DNA from: Ilumatobacteraceae bacterium | GTDB lineage: Bacteria; Actinomycetota; Acidimicrobiia; Acidimicrobiales; Ilumatobacteraceae | DNA: 45,061 nucleotides | Reading direction: 5' to 3' | Assembly (NCBI GenBank): GCA_022843125.1 | Contig: JALHOG010000043.1 | Span: forward strand, 1 to 45,061 | Shown: in pieces, positions 9,100 to 17,410 of the stretch | Layout of the letters: each line of letters begins with the position of its first letter | How positions within the stretch are numbered: the stretch's first letter is position 1 | Program-made: the position numbers and the translations under genes | The notes under the pieces: generated by a model | What the model was told of the DNA's origin: nothing | The model's database searches: none | The model's input: the letters and a program-made list of their open reading frames with translations, nothing else

Positions 9100-9966
9100 T
9101 CACGTCGACCAGGCGATCAGGATCACGACGACGATCAGCGCCGCGACCAGGGACAGGATCACATCGGCATGCCATGCGTTGGCCCAGAACGACCGCCGCT
9201 CCGGTGGGGTTGCCGCCACCTGGACCCACTGCGGATGTTGCGGCTGTTGTGGCGGTGCCATCGCCATCGAAGCAAGACGTTCGTCCAGCAGGGCACCGAA
9301 CGCTGCGGCGAAGGCCCGCGCGAATGCATCGGGATCGAGCGTCACCGTGATCGTCGGCTCGGCCGCCTGCGGCGGCGCGAGCGCAATCGGTACGCCGACC
9401 GGCGCCGGCATGTCGTTGTCGGCCTGATCGTCGAGTGCGGATTCGAGATCCGGTTCGATGTCGACGGGCCCAGCGTCATCAGGCTCGACCGCATCGGGTG
9501 CGAACACGAGGGGCGCCACTTCGGGTTCCGGATCCTCCGCCACGTCGACGAGCCCTTCGTTGACTGCCTCGACCGCACCGTCATCAGGCGCGGCCACATC
9601 GTCGTCCCACGCGACGATGTCGACGTCCGGGTCGATCGTCATCGGCACGTCGGCGAAGGCGGCTGCTGCTGCAGCGAGGGCCGCACGAGCAGACTCGACG
9701 ATCTCGGCGGCTTCGATCTCGGCCGCGGCGCGCGCGTCGGCCGCCTTGAGATGCTCGAGGGCGAGCTCGTCGTCGAGCACCCGGCGGCGCTGCTCGACGA
9801 GCGGGGTCATCCGGGTCCGGAGCTGAGCGAGCGCGACGTCGAGCTCCCACCCGGCCTCAGCCGCTTCGGCAGCCGCTGCCTCCCGCTCGGTTGCTCGCAA
9901 CGTGAGGGTCAGTTGTGCGATGGTCGCCCGCGTCGCCCGATCGGACGTCGGCGCTTCAGCGTTCAC
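9100..9966 (-). CDS. Unrecognised coiled-coil protein with C-terminal membrane helix
   Basis: 288 residues from the GTG at 9966, chosen because it overlaps the upstream gene by 11 nt; the frame is open further up, to an ATG at 10047. Residues about 10-115 are Ala/Glu/Arg-rich and likely coiled coil (AEREAAAAEAAEAGWELDVA). A long acidic, proline-bearing stretch follows (about 115-205). The motif DPDAFARAFAAAFG leads to a Gln/Pro-rich stretch and a C-terminal helix (VILSLVAALIVVVILIAW) ending the protein, so it is probably tail-anchored with its bulk in the cytoplasm. DPDAFAR and the tail helix recur in the gene two upstream. It ends 4 nt before pstC, so it is probably part of that operon. Function unknown. 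Confidence 0.72.
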   Translation of the reverse strand: MNAEAPTSDRATRATIAQLTLTLRATEREAAAAEAAEAGWELDVALAQLRTRMTPLVEQRRRVLDDELALEHLKAADARAAAEIEAAEIVESARAALAAAAAAFADVPMTIDPDVDIVAWDDDVAAPDDGAVEAVNEGLVDVAEDPEPEVAPLVFAPDAVEPDDAGPVDIEPDLESALDDQADNDMPAPVGVPIALAPPQAAEPTITVTLDPDAFARAFAAAFGALLDERLASMAMAPPQQPQHPQWVQVAATPPERRSFWANAWHADVILSLVAALIVVVILIAWST

Positions 9967-10471
9967 CAGTGCGCTCCCCACCGAGTTCGGCGACGGCTTG
10001 GTGTGCCGCGTCGATGATCCGCTGGACATCGGCCTGAGCAGCCGCACGGATCGCCGCCACCTCGTCGTGGTGACGGTCGTCCATCTCGACGATCTGCTGC
10101 CGCGTGGCGACCAGTTCGGTGTGGAGCGTGTCGCGTGCCGCCGCCTCGCGCGACTCGGCGCGGAACCGGGCCGACTCGGCCCGCTTGGCGGCAGTGGCGA
10201 TGGCGTCTCGGAGACGGGCCACCTCGTCAGACCCGGACGCCGGGTGCTGCGACGCTTCCGGCACCGGCTCCGGATCCGGCTCCGGATCCGGCGCCGGCTC
10301 CGCGTCGCTCTGCTGCCGGCCGGCGTCGGCCTGCGCCCCGGTCGCTGGGTCGAACCAGCGGTCGAGGCGGATCTCGGGATGCCAGCCGTCGTGATCGACG
10401 CCGTTCAACATGGAGACAGCCCCCGGGATCTCGTCGTGGCCGCCGAAGCGGCGCGTGGTCAGCCGATCCAT
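9956..10471 (-). CDS. Unrecognised soluble coiled-coil protein
   Basis: 171 residues from the ATG at 10471, which overlaps the upstream stop by 13 nt. The N-terminal third contains DGWHPEIRLDRWFDPATG; a Pro/Glu/Asp repeat follows (alternating PDPEPDPEP), then about 85 residues of Arg/Ala/Glu-rich sequence expected to form a coiled coil (EVARLRDAIATAAKRAESAR onward). No signal peptide or membrane helix is visible. Sitting between two proteins with C-terminal helices and sharing overlaps with both, it may bridge them at the inner membrane. This is context only; the family is not recognised. Confidence 0.7.
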   Translation of the reverse strand: MDRLTTRRFGGHDEIPGAVSMLNGVDHDGWHPEIRLDRWFDPATGAQADAGRQQSDAEPAPDPEPDPEPVPEASQHPASGSDEVARLRDAIATAAKRAESARFRAESREAAARDTLHTELVATRQQIVEMDDRHHDEVAAIRAAAQADVQRIIDAAHQAVAELGGERTGER

Positions 10472-11337
10472 GCCAGGACCCCTGTGAGCAACACGAAGCC
10501 GGACGCGAGCGGCATCAGTGCCTGGACGAACGGGCGGTCGCGCCATCCCCGGTCGTCCGAGCGCCCCGCCCCCCAGAAGCGAGCAAAGGCGTCAGGGTCA
10601 CCGATCGTCGGTGCGGCGGTCGGTGCAGTGGTCGGCGCGGCTGCAGCAGCAAGGACCGGCTCGGGTGGCGCCGGGTCGATGTCACCGGCACGCACGATGA
10701 GCCGTTCGAGCAACCGGTCGATCACGGCGAGCACATCGACCGGTTCCTCGTCGTCGGTTACCTCGTCGAACACGTCGAGGAGCTCGCGCAGAGCGGGCGC
10801 AGGCGCGGGTTCGCCGAGCACCTCCGGATCGGCCGGCGCCGCATCGGCCAGCTCGGGTTCGGCGTCGGCCGACGGGTGTTCGTCGCGCGACCGGGTCGTG
10901 TCGATCAGCGTTCGGCCGGCGTCGTGCTCGGCCCGCCAGAGATCGTCCAGGACCAGCCGGAGCTGCGTCTCGGCCGCACTCTCGTGCGTCGCGAGGGGGC
11001 GGTCGTCGACCTGGGCGCCGGTCGTGCGGGCCCGCCGGGCAACGATGTCGCCCACCTCGGCATCGACCTCCGCCCAGTAGCGGAGAATCGAGCGCTGCGC
11101 GTCCATGAACTGGCGCAGGAGGCGGTGCTGCTGCGACACCACTCGTGAGAGCTCCCCGGGCTCGGCGGCGAGATCGCTGGCGAGTTCCGACAGCGTGTCG
11201 AGGAACCAGTCGTGCGCTCGTCCGCTCTCGGCCAGGAAGCTCGAGGCGGCCGCGACGGGAGGGATCGGCGACCGGTCGACGCCGTCCGGCATCTCGTACA
11301 CAGCGGTCGATCGCGTCTCGATCTGAGCGGCCTCCAT
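10459..11337 (-). CDS. Unrecognised protein with C-terminal membrane helix, head of the Pst-like operon
   Basis: 292 residues from the ATG at 11337; an in-frame ATG at 11397 and the far end at 11439 are alternatives and no clear Shine-Dalgarno decides between them. Residues about 30-150 are helical (WFLDTLSELASDLAAEPGEL; QHRLLRQFMDAQRSILRYWA). An acidic Ala/Pro-rich middle follows, then an Ala/Pro/Thr linker, DPDAFARFWGAG, and a C-terminal helix (LMPLASGFVLLTGVLAW). DPDAFAR plus tail helix matches the 288-residue protein two genes downstream, so the two are probably distant paralogues. It appears to be the first gene of the operon running to the window start. Confidence 0.68.
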   Translation of the reverse strand: MEAAQIETRSTAVYEMPDGVDRSPIPPVAAASSFLAESGRAHDWFLDTLSELASDLAAEPGELSRVVSQQHRLLRQFMDAQRSILRYWAEVDAEVGDIVARRARTTGAQVDDRPLATHESAAETQLRLVLDDLWRAEHDAGRTLIDTTRSRDEHPSADAEPELADAAPADPEVLGEPAPAPALRELLDVFDEVTDDEEPVDVLAVIDRLLERLIVRAGDIDPAPPEPVLAAAAAPTTAPTAAPTIGDPDAFARFWGAGRSDDRGWRDRPFVQALMPLASGFVLLTGVLAWIG

Positions 11338-11395
11338 AGCGCGGGAACAGTAGGAGGGGGCCCTGACCACGCTCTGAACGACGTATGAACGGGCC

Positions 11396-11566
11396 ATGTC
11401 GGAACGGCGAATCGTCCGCGTGGCGACCGACCTTCGCACGCCGTTTCACCCGATCGGGTACGGGCTGTGGCAGGGCGAGGACGGAGAGCGCGGGCAGCGT
11501 CGTGGTCCGTCGGGTTCGATCACCGGAGCGGCGCATGTGCAGAGGTGGGTCCGGCGAGCGGATTGA
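11396..11566 (+). CDS. Possible small hypothetical protein, 56 residues
   Basis: ATG at 11396 opens a 56-codon frame ending TGA at 11564-11566, divergent from the Pst-like operon. About 43 of 56 codons end in G or C by my count, compatible with coding in this genome but not proof. The product has a plausible mixed composition (VATDLRTPFHPIGYGLWQGE) and a basic end. No Shine-Dalgarno is obvious and I recognise no family. The stop lies in the loop of the 11544-11580 inverted repeat. It could be chance. Confidence 0.25.
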   Translation: MSERRIVRVATDLRTPFHPIGYGLWQGEDGERGQRRGPSGSITGAAHVQRWVRRAD

Positions 11567-11580
11567 TGACCGGACCCACC
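11544..11580. other. Perfect 11-bp inverted repeat
   Basis: Arms ggtgggtccgg (11544-11554) and ccggacccacc (11570-11580) enclose a 15-nt loop. There is no T-run on either side, so it is not a classical intrinsic terminator. It could end transcription from adk (about 210 nt downstream of its stop), end the small plus-strand frame, or be a protein-binding site. Confidence 0.45.
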
Positions 11581-11750
11581 CCAGCTCTTCGGCCACGGCC
11601 AGGGCCACGCCACGCAGCCGTCGACGGCGCTGCGGCGTGCCCGACCCGGCAACGATCCGCGCCTGGTGCAGCCGGTACGGTGCCATGCCCGTTTGGCCGC
11701 AGACTGAACGGCCGGTGTTCGCTCGACGAACTCGCGGCCACCGCCGGGTC

Positions 11751-11773
11751 ATCGCTGCTGCGATGCCAGCGAT
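11751..11773 (-). terminator. Weak hairpin just downstream of adk
   Basis: Arms atcgctg (11751-11757) and cagcgat (11767-11773) with a 9-nt loop, 19 nt beyond the adk stop. There is no U-tract, so a role in 3' end formation is only possible. Confidence 0.25.
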
Positions 11774-11792
11774 CCCGAACCGTGCTCCGGGG

Positions 11793-12449
11793 TCAGCGGC
11801 GCGCTTCGACGGCGTCGCAGAGACGCTTGAAGACGTGGTCGGGGTGTCCGATGCCGTTGACGACGGCGAGCATGCCCAGCTTGCTGTAGTGAGCGATCAA
11901 CGGTGACGTCTGGGTCTCGTAGAGGTCGAGTCGACGGTTGACCGAGTCGGGCGTGTCGTCGGCACGCTGCGCGACGTCGCCGCCGCACACGTCGCAGATC
12001 CAGGGCGACGGTACGACCGGACCCGCCGTATAGTTCGTGCCGCAGTCGCGACACACCCGCCTGGACGAGATGCGCTCGAGCACGATCTCGCGCGGGACGT
12101 CGAGGTCGATGACCGCGTGGAGCGGCTTGTCGGCGGTGATCCGGGCCAACGCCTCGGCCTGTGCGACGGTGCGCGGAAAGCCGTCGAGGATGTACCCACG
12201 TGTGTCGGCATCGGGCTTGCGAACTCGCTCGCCGACGAGCCCGATCATCACTTCATCGCCCACGAGACCGCCGGCGTCCATGATCTGCTTGGCCATCAAG
12301 CCGAGCTCGGTCCCCTCACGGGCGGACGTGCGCAGCATGTCACCGGTGGAGATGTGCGGGACCACGTAATGGCGCGACAAACGAACGCACTGCGTTCCCT
12401 TACCGGCGCCCTGCCGACCGAGGATAATGAGGCGAGCCCCGGGGATCAC
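11793..12449 (-). CDS. adk: Adenylate kinase, zinc-type LID
   Basis: 218 residues from the GTG at 12449, 6 nt after the secY stop. It catalyses ATP + AMP to 2 ADP in the cytoplasm. The P-loop is GRQGAGKGTQ (11-20); the usual GPPGAGKGT has RQ in place of PP. AMP-site residues are seen in STGDMLR (34-40) and GYILDGFPRT (85-94). The LID holds four cysteines, CRDC (133, 136) and CDVC (152, 155), the zinc-binding form. The secY-adk order is the common actinobacterial one, but map and infA, which often follow, are absent and the cluster ends here. Confidence 0.96.
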   Translation of the reverse strand: MIPGARLIILGRQGAGKGTQCVRLSRHYVVPHISTGDMLRTSAREGTELGLMAKQIMDAGGLVGDEVMIGLVGERVRKPDADTRGYILDGFPRTVAQAEALARITADKPLHAVIDLDVPREIVLERISSRRVCRDCGTNYTAGPVVPSPWICDVCGGDVAQRADDTPDSVNRRLDLYETQTSPLIAHYSKLGMLAVVNGIGHPDHVFKRLCDAVEARR

Positions 12450-12455
12450 CGGCGC

Positions 12456-13793
12456 TTACTTCAGGAAGCCTTCGTAGTTGCGGAGCATCAACTGGCTGTC
12501 GATCTGACGCATCAACTCCAGCGCCACGCCGACCGAGATCAGCACGCTGGTGCCCGCGAACGGGAAGTTGTTCACGTCGGCCGCCCACAGCAAGATGTAC
12601 GGCAAGATCGCGATGATCGCGATGAACACGGCGCCCGGGAGCGTGATCCGGTTGACCGCCTTGGCGAGATACGACTCGGTCTGCGGGCCGGGTCGCACGC
12701 CCGGGATGAAGCCACCCTGGCGACGGATCTGATCGGCCTGGCGCACCGGGTCGAACGCGATCGAGTTGTAGAAGTAGGCGAAGGCGATGATCAGCACGGC
12801 GAACAGCACGATGTAGACGATGTTCTGGCTGTTCAAGATGTAGCCGTCGACGAACGACTGGATCTCGAATCGGGCCCGGTCCCACCAGCCGCCGCTCTCC
12901 GAGCCGTTGCCGAGGAAGCTCGACATGATCGCCGGGAGCAACAGGATCGAGCTGGCGAAGATGATCGGGATCACGCCGGACTGGTTGACCTTCAACGGGA
13001 TATAGGTGTTCTGGCCGCCCATCATCCGGCGGCCGACCACACGCTTCGCGAACTGGACCGGTATCCGCCGCTGTCCGAGTTCGACGAACACGACCGCGAC
13101 GATGATCCCGAGCGTCAGGAGGACGAGTGCGACGAACCAGAACTGCTTGTTGACCTGCCACACCCCGTAGAAGCCGCCGGGCATACCGGCGACGACCGAC
13201 GCGAAGATGATCATCGACATGCCGTTGCCGATGCCGCGCTGGCTGATGAGCTCACCCATCCACATCAGCACCGCGGTGCCGGCGACGAGCGTCGGGATGA
13301 TCAGGTAACCGCGAGGCCACACACCATCGGGCAGCAGCGGAACCGAGGGTGCCTGCACCGCCGAGAAGAACGCACCGCCGCCACCGGTACCGAACAGGAA
13401 CACGAGCACCGTGGCCTGGAGCAACGCGAGGGCGATCGTGACGTAGCGCGTGTACTGCGTGATCTTGCGCTGCCCGACCGCACCCTGCTGCTGGAGCTCC
13501 TCCAACTTCGGGATCACGACGCCGAGCACCTGCATGATGATGCTGGCCGTGATGTACGGCATGATGCCGAGCGCGAAGATCGAGAACTGCTCGAACGCCC
13601 CGCCGGAGAACAGGTTGAAGAGGCCGAGCGCACCGTTCTGCGCTCCCTCCTGCAGCTGATCGATCGCGAGCGGATCGACCCCCGGTACCCGAATCGACGC
13701 CCCCACTCGATAGAGCGCGACGATGATGAAGGTGAAGAAGATCTTGTTGCGGAGATCCTCGACCTTGAAGATGTTCTTGACGTTCGACAGCAT
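12456..13793 (-). CDS. secY: Protein translocase channel subunit SecY
   Basis: 445 residues, normal length. It forms the SecYEG channel in the cytoplasmic membrane. About ten hydrophobic segments are visible, beginning after RNKIFFTFIIVALYRVG; QRGIGNGMSMIIFASVVAG and the conserved cytoplasmic loop RRIPVQFAKRVVGR are typical of SecY, as is GFIPGVRPG near the C-terminal third. ATG at 13793. A strong hairpin between rplO and this gene (13837-13871) may set its expression apart from the ribosomal genes; adk follows after 6 nt. Confidence 0.97.
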   Translation of the reverse strand: MLSNVKNIFKVEDLRNKIFFTFIIVALYRVGASIRVPGVDPLAIDQLQEGAQNGALGLFNLFSGGAFEQFSIFALGIMPYITASIIMQVLGVVIPKLEELQQQGAVGQRKITQYTRYVTIALALLQATVLVFLFGTGGGGAFFSAVQAPSVPLLPDGVWPRGYLIIPTLVAGTAVLMWMGELISQRGIGNGMSMIIFASVVAGMPGGFYGVWQVNKQFWFVALVLLTLGIIVAVVFVELGQRRIPVQFAKRVVGRRMMGGQNTYIPLKVNQSGVIPIIFASSILLLPAIMSSFLGNGSESGGWWDRARFEIQSFVDGYILNSQNIVYIVLFAVLIIAFAYFYNSIAFDPVRQADQIRRQGGFIPGVRPGPQTESYLAKAVNRITLPGAVFIAIIAILPYILLWAADVNNFPFAGTSVLISVGVALELMRQIDSQLMLRNYEGFLK

Positions 13794-13836
13794 TGGCGAC
13801 GTTCCTCGAAGTCGTGACGGGAGATCCGCAGGCTAG

Positions 13837-13871
13837 CTGCCGCCCGCTCCAGCGCAGGAGCGGGCGTGCAG
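13837..13871 (-). terminator. Strong stem-loop between rplO and secY
   Basis: A perfect 10-bp GC stem, cgcccgctcc (13841-13850) with ggagcgggcg (13857-13866) and loop agcgca, is extended by ctgc/gcag across one bulged base. It starts 2 nt after the rplO stop on the minus strand. No U-run follows, so it may be a partial terminator, an attenuator or a 3' stabilising structure. Confidence 0.55.
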
Positions 13872-13873
13872 TC

Positions 13874-14380
13874 TCAGCGGTTCGTGAACTGGTTGCCCTT
13901 GGCAGCGGGACGGCCCGCCTTGCCCTCGCCCTTGAAGGGCAGCACGATCAGCGTGACCGAACCACCGGCAGCCGTGATGGCGGCCTCGGCTGCCTTCGAG
14001 ACCGCATGAGCGTGGACGTCGAGCTTGGCGGTGACCTCGCCGCGAGCGAGCACCTTGACGAACGCGTCCTTGCGGAGCAGACCGTGTGCGATCAGCACGT
14101 CGGGGTCGATGGTCGACTCACCGAGATCGTTCAGCGTGTCGAGGTTGACCGCCGTGTACTCGACGCGGAACGGGTTGGTGAACCCCTTCAGCTTCGGCAC
14201 ACGCTGCTTGAGCGGCATCTGGCCACCCTCGAAGCCGCGGGCGACGGTGTTGCGGGCGTACTGACCCTTGGTGCCGCGACCGGCGGTCTTGCCACCCTTG
14301 CCGCCGATACCACGGCCGACGCGCTTGCGGCTCTTGGACGCGCCCGGCGCAGGGGAGAGGTCGTGGACGTGCATGGTCAC
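13874..14380 (-). CDS. rplO: 50S ribosomal protein L15
   Basis: 168 residues from a GTG at 14380 that overlaps the rpmD stop (GTGA 14377-14380); an ATG two codons on (14374) is an equally good start. The glycine- and lysine-rich N-terminus (KRVGRGIGGKGGKTAGRGTK) and the GFEGGQMPL segment are signature L15. It is a 23S rRNA-binding protein and a late assembly component of the large subunit. It is the last ribosomal gene before secY. Confidence 0.97.
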   Translation of the reverse strand: MTMHVHDLSPAPGASKSRKRVGRGIGGKGGKTAGRGTKGQYARNTVARGFEGGQMPLKQRVPKLKGFTNPFRVEYTAVNLDTLNDLGESTIDPDVLIAHGLLRKDAFVKVLARGEVTAKLDVHAHAVSKAAEAAITAAGGSVTLIVLPFKGEGKAGRPAAKGNQFTNR

Positions 14381-14607
14381 TCCGTTCCCTTGGAACTGTC
14401 AGCGGACGCGGTGTCGCTGACCTTGACGAGGTGCGGGACGCGACTCAGCATGCCCCGGATCTCAGGGCGATCCGGCAGCATGTTGGTCTTGCCGATGCGC
14501 CCGAGGCCGAGCGCGCGCAGCGTGCCGCGCGTCTTTGGCTTGGCGTGCGTGCCCGACTTGATCTGGGTCACCTTGAGCACGCGATCGGGAGAGGACTTGT
14601 CGATCAT
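14377..14607 (-). CDS. rpmD: 50S ribosomal protein L30
   Basis: 76 residues, slightly longer than the usual 60 because of a Ser/Glu-rich C-terminal tail (TASADSSKGTE). The core LKVTQIKSGTHAKPKTRGTLRALGL and the following RIGKTNMLPD match L30. It lies 11 nt after rpsE and overlaps rplO by 4 nt. Confidence 0.96.
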   Translation of the reverse strand: MIDKSSPDRVLKVTQIKSGTHAKPKTRGTLRALGLGRIGKTNMLPDRPEIRGMLSRVPHLVKVSDTASADSSKGTE

Positions 14608-14618
14608 GATGTTTCAGC

Positions 14619-15212
14619 TCACTCGTGGGAGGCGCCGGCAGCCATCTGCTTCTGGCGCTCGTTGTAGGCGTTGAGCATGCCCTTGGGCACGAACGACTCG
14701 GCGGGGATGCCACGACGCTTGGCGACCTCGTCGGGCCGCTGCAGGGCCTTGAGGCCGGCGATCGTGGCGCGGGCGACGTTGATGTGGTTGGCCGAACCGA
14801 GCGACTTGCAGAGCACGTCGTGCACGCCGGCTTCCTCGAGGATGATGCGCGCTGCACCACCGGCGATCACGCCGGTACCGGGAGCAGCGGGCTTCATGAG
14901 CACACGGCCGCCACCGGTCTCGCCGTACACGGGATGTGTGATCGTCGATCCGGCGAGGGGGACCTCGAACAGGTTGCGCTTGGCCTCCTCGGTGCCCTTC
15001 TGGATCGCCAGCGGCACCTCCTTGGCCTTGCCGTAGCCGAGCCCGACGCGTCCGTTGCCGTCACCGACCACGACGAGCGCGGTGAAGGCGAAACGACGAC
15101 CACCCTTCACCACCTTGGCGACGCGGTTGATGGTGATCACACGCGATTCGCGGAGACCACCCTCGTTCTCGTTCGAACCCTGGTTGCTGTTGTTGTTTCC
15201 CTGGTACGCCAT
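14619..15212 (-). CDS. rpsE: 30S ribosomal protein S5
   Basis: 197 residues. A polar Asn/Gly/Glu-rich N-terminal extension (about 20 residues) precedes the S5 double-stranded-RNA-binding domain ([20 protein letters not shown], then [14 protein letters not shown]) and the C-terminal domain ([17 protein letters not shown]). The start ATG shares its A with the rplR stop (TGATG), implying coupled translation. S5 helps set decoding fidelity in the small subunit. Confidence 0.97.
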   Translation of the reverse strand: MAYQGNNNSNQGSNENEGGLRESRVITINRVAKVVKGGRRFAFTALVVVGDGNGRVGLGYGKAKEVPLAIQKGTEEAKRNLFEVPLAGSTITHPVYGETGGGRVLMKPAAPGTGVIAGGAARIILEEAGVHDVLCKSLGSANHINVARATIAGLKALQRPDEVAKRRGIPAESFVPKGMLNAYNERQKQMAAGASHE

Positions 15213-15580
15213 CAGAACTCCAGACCTGCATTGCGGGCGGCTTCGGCGATCGCGGCGACGCGACCGTGGTACGCGTATCCACCCCGGTCGAACACGACCT
15301 GGGTGACACCGGCGGCCTTGGCGCGCTCGGCGACGAGCTCGCCGACACGAGCGGCGGCGGCGACGGTGCCGCCGTTGCCGGCGGTGCGCTGATCGGCCTC
15401 GACGGTCGACGCGGCGGCGATCGTCAGACCGGCGTCGTCGTCGATCAGCTGGACCGAGATGTGCTTGTTCGACCGGTACACGGCGAGGCGCGGGCGAGCC
15501 GCGGTGCCGTGGACCTTCTTGCGGACGCGGCGGTGGCGGCGGATGCGGCCTTCGCGGCGGGCCTTGGCGATGTCACTCAT
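15212..15580 (-). CDS. rplR: 50S ribosomal protein L18
   Basis: 122 residues, usual length. Arg-rich N-terminus ([20 protein letters not shown]), then [20 protein letters not shown] and the C-terminal [23 protein letters not shown] typical of L18. It binds 5S rRNA in the central protuberance. It lies 13 nt after rplF and overlaps rpsE by one base. Confidence 0.97.
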   Translation of the reverse strand: MSDIAKARREGRIRRHRRVRKKVHGTAARPRLAVYRSNKHISVQLIDDDAGLTIAAASTVEADQRTAGNGGTVAAAARVGELVAERAKAAGVTQVVFDRGGYAYHGRVAAIAEAARNAGLEF

Positions 15581-15593
15581 CGGGCTTCCTCAC

Positions 15594-16136
15594 TCACTTC
15601 TTGCCGGCCTTGCCGGCCTTGCGCAGGATCTTCTCACCCGCGTACTTGACGCCCTTGCCCTTGTAGGGCTCGGGCTTGCGGATGCTGCGGATGTTGGCGG
15701 CCACCTGGCCGACGACCTCTTTGTCGATGCCGCTGACGATGACCTGCGTGGGCACCGGCACCTCGAAGGTGATGCCCTCGGGGGCCTGCACCATCACCGG
15801 GTGGCTGAAGCCGAGGGCCAGCCGCAGGGTGGTGGGGCTCTGCGCCTCGGCGCGGTAACCGACGCCGACGATCTCGAGCTGCTTCTTGAAGCCGTCGGTG
15901 ACGCCGACGACCATGTTGTTGACGAGGCTGCGCGTCAGACCGTGCTGGGCACGGTGGTACCGCTCGTCGTTCGGGCGGGTGCACGTGAGCACGCCGTCCT
16001 CGACCGCAACCTCGATCTCGCCGGGGATCGTGCGGCTGAGGGTGCCCTTGGGGCCCTTCACCGTGATCATCCGGTCGTTGACCGACACGTCGACCCCAGA
16101 GGGGACCGTGACGGGAGCCTTACCGATTCGGGACAT
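15594..16136 (-). CDS. rplF: 50S ribosomal protein L6
   Basis: 180 residues. Begins [17 protein letters not shown] and shows the two L6 half-domains, the second ending with the conserved [16 protein letters not shown] signature. It sits near the GTPase-factor binding region of the large subunit. 15 nt separate it from rpsH upstream. Confidence 0.98.
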   Translation of the reverse strand: MSRIGKAPVTVPSGVDVSVNDRMITVKGPKGTLSRTIPGEIEVAVEDGVLTCTRPNDERYHRAQHGLTRSLVNNMVVGVTDGFKKQLEIVGVGYRAEAQSPTTLRLALGFSHPVMVQAPEGITFEVPVPTQVIVSGIDKEVVGQVAANIRSIRKPEPYKGKGVKYAGEKILRKAGKAGKK

Positions 16137-16151
16137 GGGAGAGTTCCTTCC

Positions 16152-16553
16152 TCACCAGACGTAGCAGAGGACCTCGCCGCCCACGTTGCGCTTGCGCGCC
16201 TCGCGGTCGGTCATGAGGCCGTGGCTGGTGGACAGGACAGCGACACCGAGGCCACCGAGCACGCGGGGCACGGCGTCGGCCTTGCGGTACACCCGCAGGC
16301 CAGGGGTCGACACCCGGCGCAGACCCGAGATCGTGCGATCGCGGGCATCCGAGTACTTCATCTTGATGGTCAGCGTGTCGCCCGGACCCTTGGTCGACGG
16401 GGCGACGTCGAACCCGGTGATGTAGCCCTCGGACTCGAGGACCTTGGCGAGCGCGACCTTCTGCTTGGACGAGGGCATGCGCACCTCGTCGTGCATCGCC
16501 GTGTTCGCATTGCGAATCCGGGTCAGCATGTCGGCGATGGGATCAGTCAGCAT
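16152..16553 (-). CDS. rpsH: 30S ribosomal protein S8
   Basis: 133 residues, usual length. Starts [17 protein letters not shown] and carries the C-terminal S8 signature [20 protein letters not shown]. It binds 16S rRNA helix 21 and in other bacteria represses spc-operon translation. Nine nt separate it from rpsN upstream. Confidence 0.98.
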   Translation of the reverse strand: MLTDPIADMLTRIRNANTAMHDEVRMPSSKQKVALAKVLESEGYITGFDVAPSTKGPGDTLTIKMKYSDARDRTISGLRRVSTPGLRVYRKADAVPRVLGGLGVAVLSTSHGLMTDREARKRNVGGEVLCYVW

Positions 16554-16562
16554 CGTTCCTCC

Positions 16563-16748
16563 TCACCAGCTCGACTTCGTCAGACCGGGGATCTCGCCGG
16601 CGTGGGCGAGCTCGCGCAGGCACACACGGCAGAGGCCGAACTTCCGGTAGACCGAGCGTGCACGTCCGCAGCGGCGGCAGCGGGTGTAGCCGCGCACCTT
16701 GAACTTCGGCTTGGCGGCCGCCTTGTTGATCAGTGATTTCTTGGCCAT
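16563..16748 (-). CDS. rpsN: 30S ribosomal protein S14, zinc-binding type Z
   Basis: 61 residues, the short form of S14. Four cysteines in CRRC and CRVC form the zinc ribbon, so this is the zinc-dependent (C+) type rather than the 101-residue form. It begins [20 protein letters not shown]. The usual place between rplE and rpsH is kept. Confidence 0.97.
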   Translation of the reverse strand: MAKKSLINKAAAKPKFKVRGYTRCRRCGRARSVYRKFGLCRVCLRELAHAGEIPGLTKSSW

Positions 16749-16768
16749 GTTCTCTCTCGCCTACTCGT

Positions 16769-17410
16769 TCACTTCTTCTTGGCGGACTTGACCGGACCAC
16801 GCTGGGCGTGGCGGTTCCGCGTGCGCTTGCGGGGCGCCGCGTCGGCGTCGGCACCCTTCTTGAACGGGAACCCGAACGCATCGAGCAGGGCCTTGCCCGC
16901 CTCGTTCGTGTTCGCCGTCGTGACGATCGTGATGTCCATACCGCGCTGGACGTCGATCTTGTCGACGTCGATCTCGGGGAACACGGTCTGGTCGTTCAGA
17001 CCGAACGTGTAGTTGCCACGGCCATCCCAGGACTGGGCGGGCAGGCCGCGGAAGTCCCGGATGCGGGGGATGGCGACCGACAGGAGCCGGTCGTAGAACT
17101 CCCACATGCGGTCGCCGCGCAGCGTGACCTTGGTGCCGATGGCCTGGCCCTCACGGAGCTTGAAGCCGGCGATCGAGGTGCCTGCACGCGTGATGATCGG
17201 CTTCTGCCCGGCGATCCGGGTGAGATCCTCGACGGCCTTCTCGAGCAGCGACGGCTGCTGGGTGGCACGGCCGACGCCCATGTTGATGACGATCTTCTCG
17301 AGCTTCGGGATCTGCATCTCGTTGTCGATGCCGAGATCCTTGGCGAGCTGCGCCTTGATCGTGTTGTTGTAGCGCGCCTTGAGGCGCGGCTGGGTCGCGG
17401 TGGCGTTCAT
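16769..17410 (-). CDS. rplE: 50S ribosomal protein L5
   Basis: 213 residues. Core matches L5: [20 protein letters not shown], then [20 protein letters not shown] and [18 protein letters not shown]. The C-terminus carries an extra basic tail of about 30 residues ([20 protein letters not shown]), longer than the usual end near 180. It binds 5S rRNA. Its ATG shares one base with the rplX stop (TGATG). Confidence 0.97.
   Translation of the reverse strand: MNATATQPRLKARYNNTIKAQLAKDLGIDNEMQIPKLEKIVINMGVGRATQQPSLLEKAVEDLTRIAGQKPIITRAGTSIAGFKLREGQAIGTKVTLRGDRMWEFYDRLLSVAIPRIRDFRGLPAQSWDGRGNYTFGLNDQTVFPEIDVDKIDVQRGMDITIVTTANTNEAGKALLDAFGFPFKKGADADAAPRKRTRNRHAQRGPVKSAKKK

Larger units (their letters stand above)
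11338..11792. other. 455-bp gap between adk end and the Pst-like operon
   Basis: This stretch lies between the stop of adk and the first gene of the Pst-like operon, both on the minus strand. It should hold the adk terminator and the operon promoter. I see one short plus-strand frame (11396-11566), an 11-bp perfect inverted repeat (11544-11580) and a smaller hairpin close to adk (11751-11773). I do not find a convincing -35/-10 pair for the minus strand. The other frames here look like shadow. Confidence 0.6.

Noticed and set aside
12117..13817. 566-codon plus-strand frame across secY and adk
   Set aside because: Antisense shadow of two well-identified genes.
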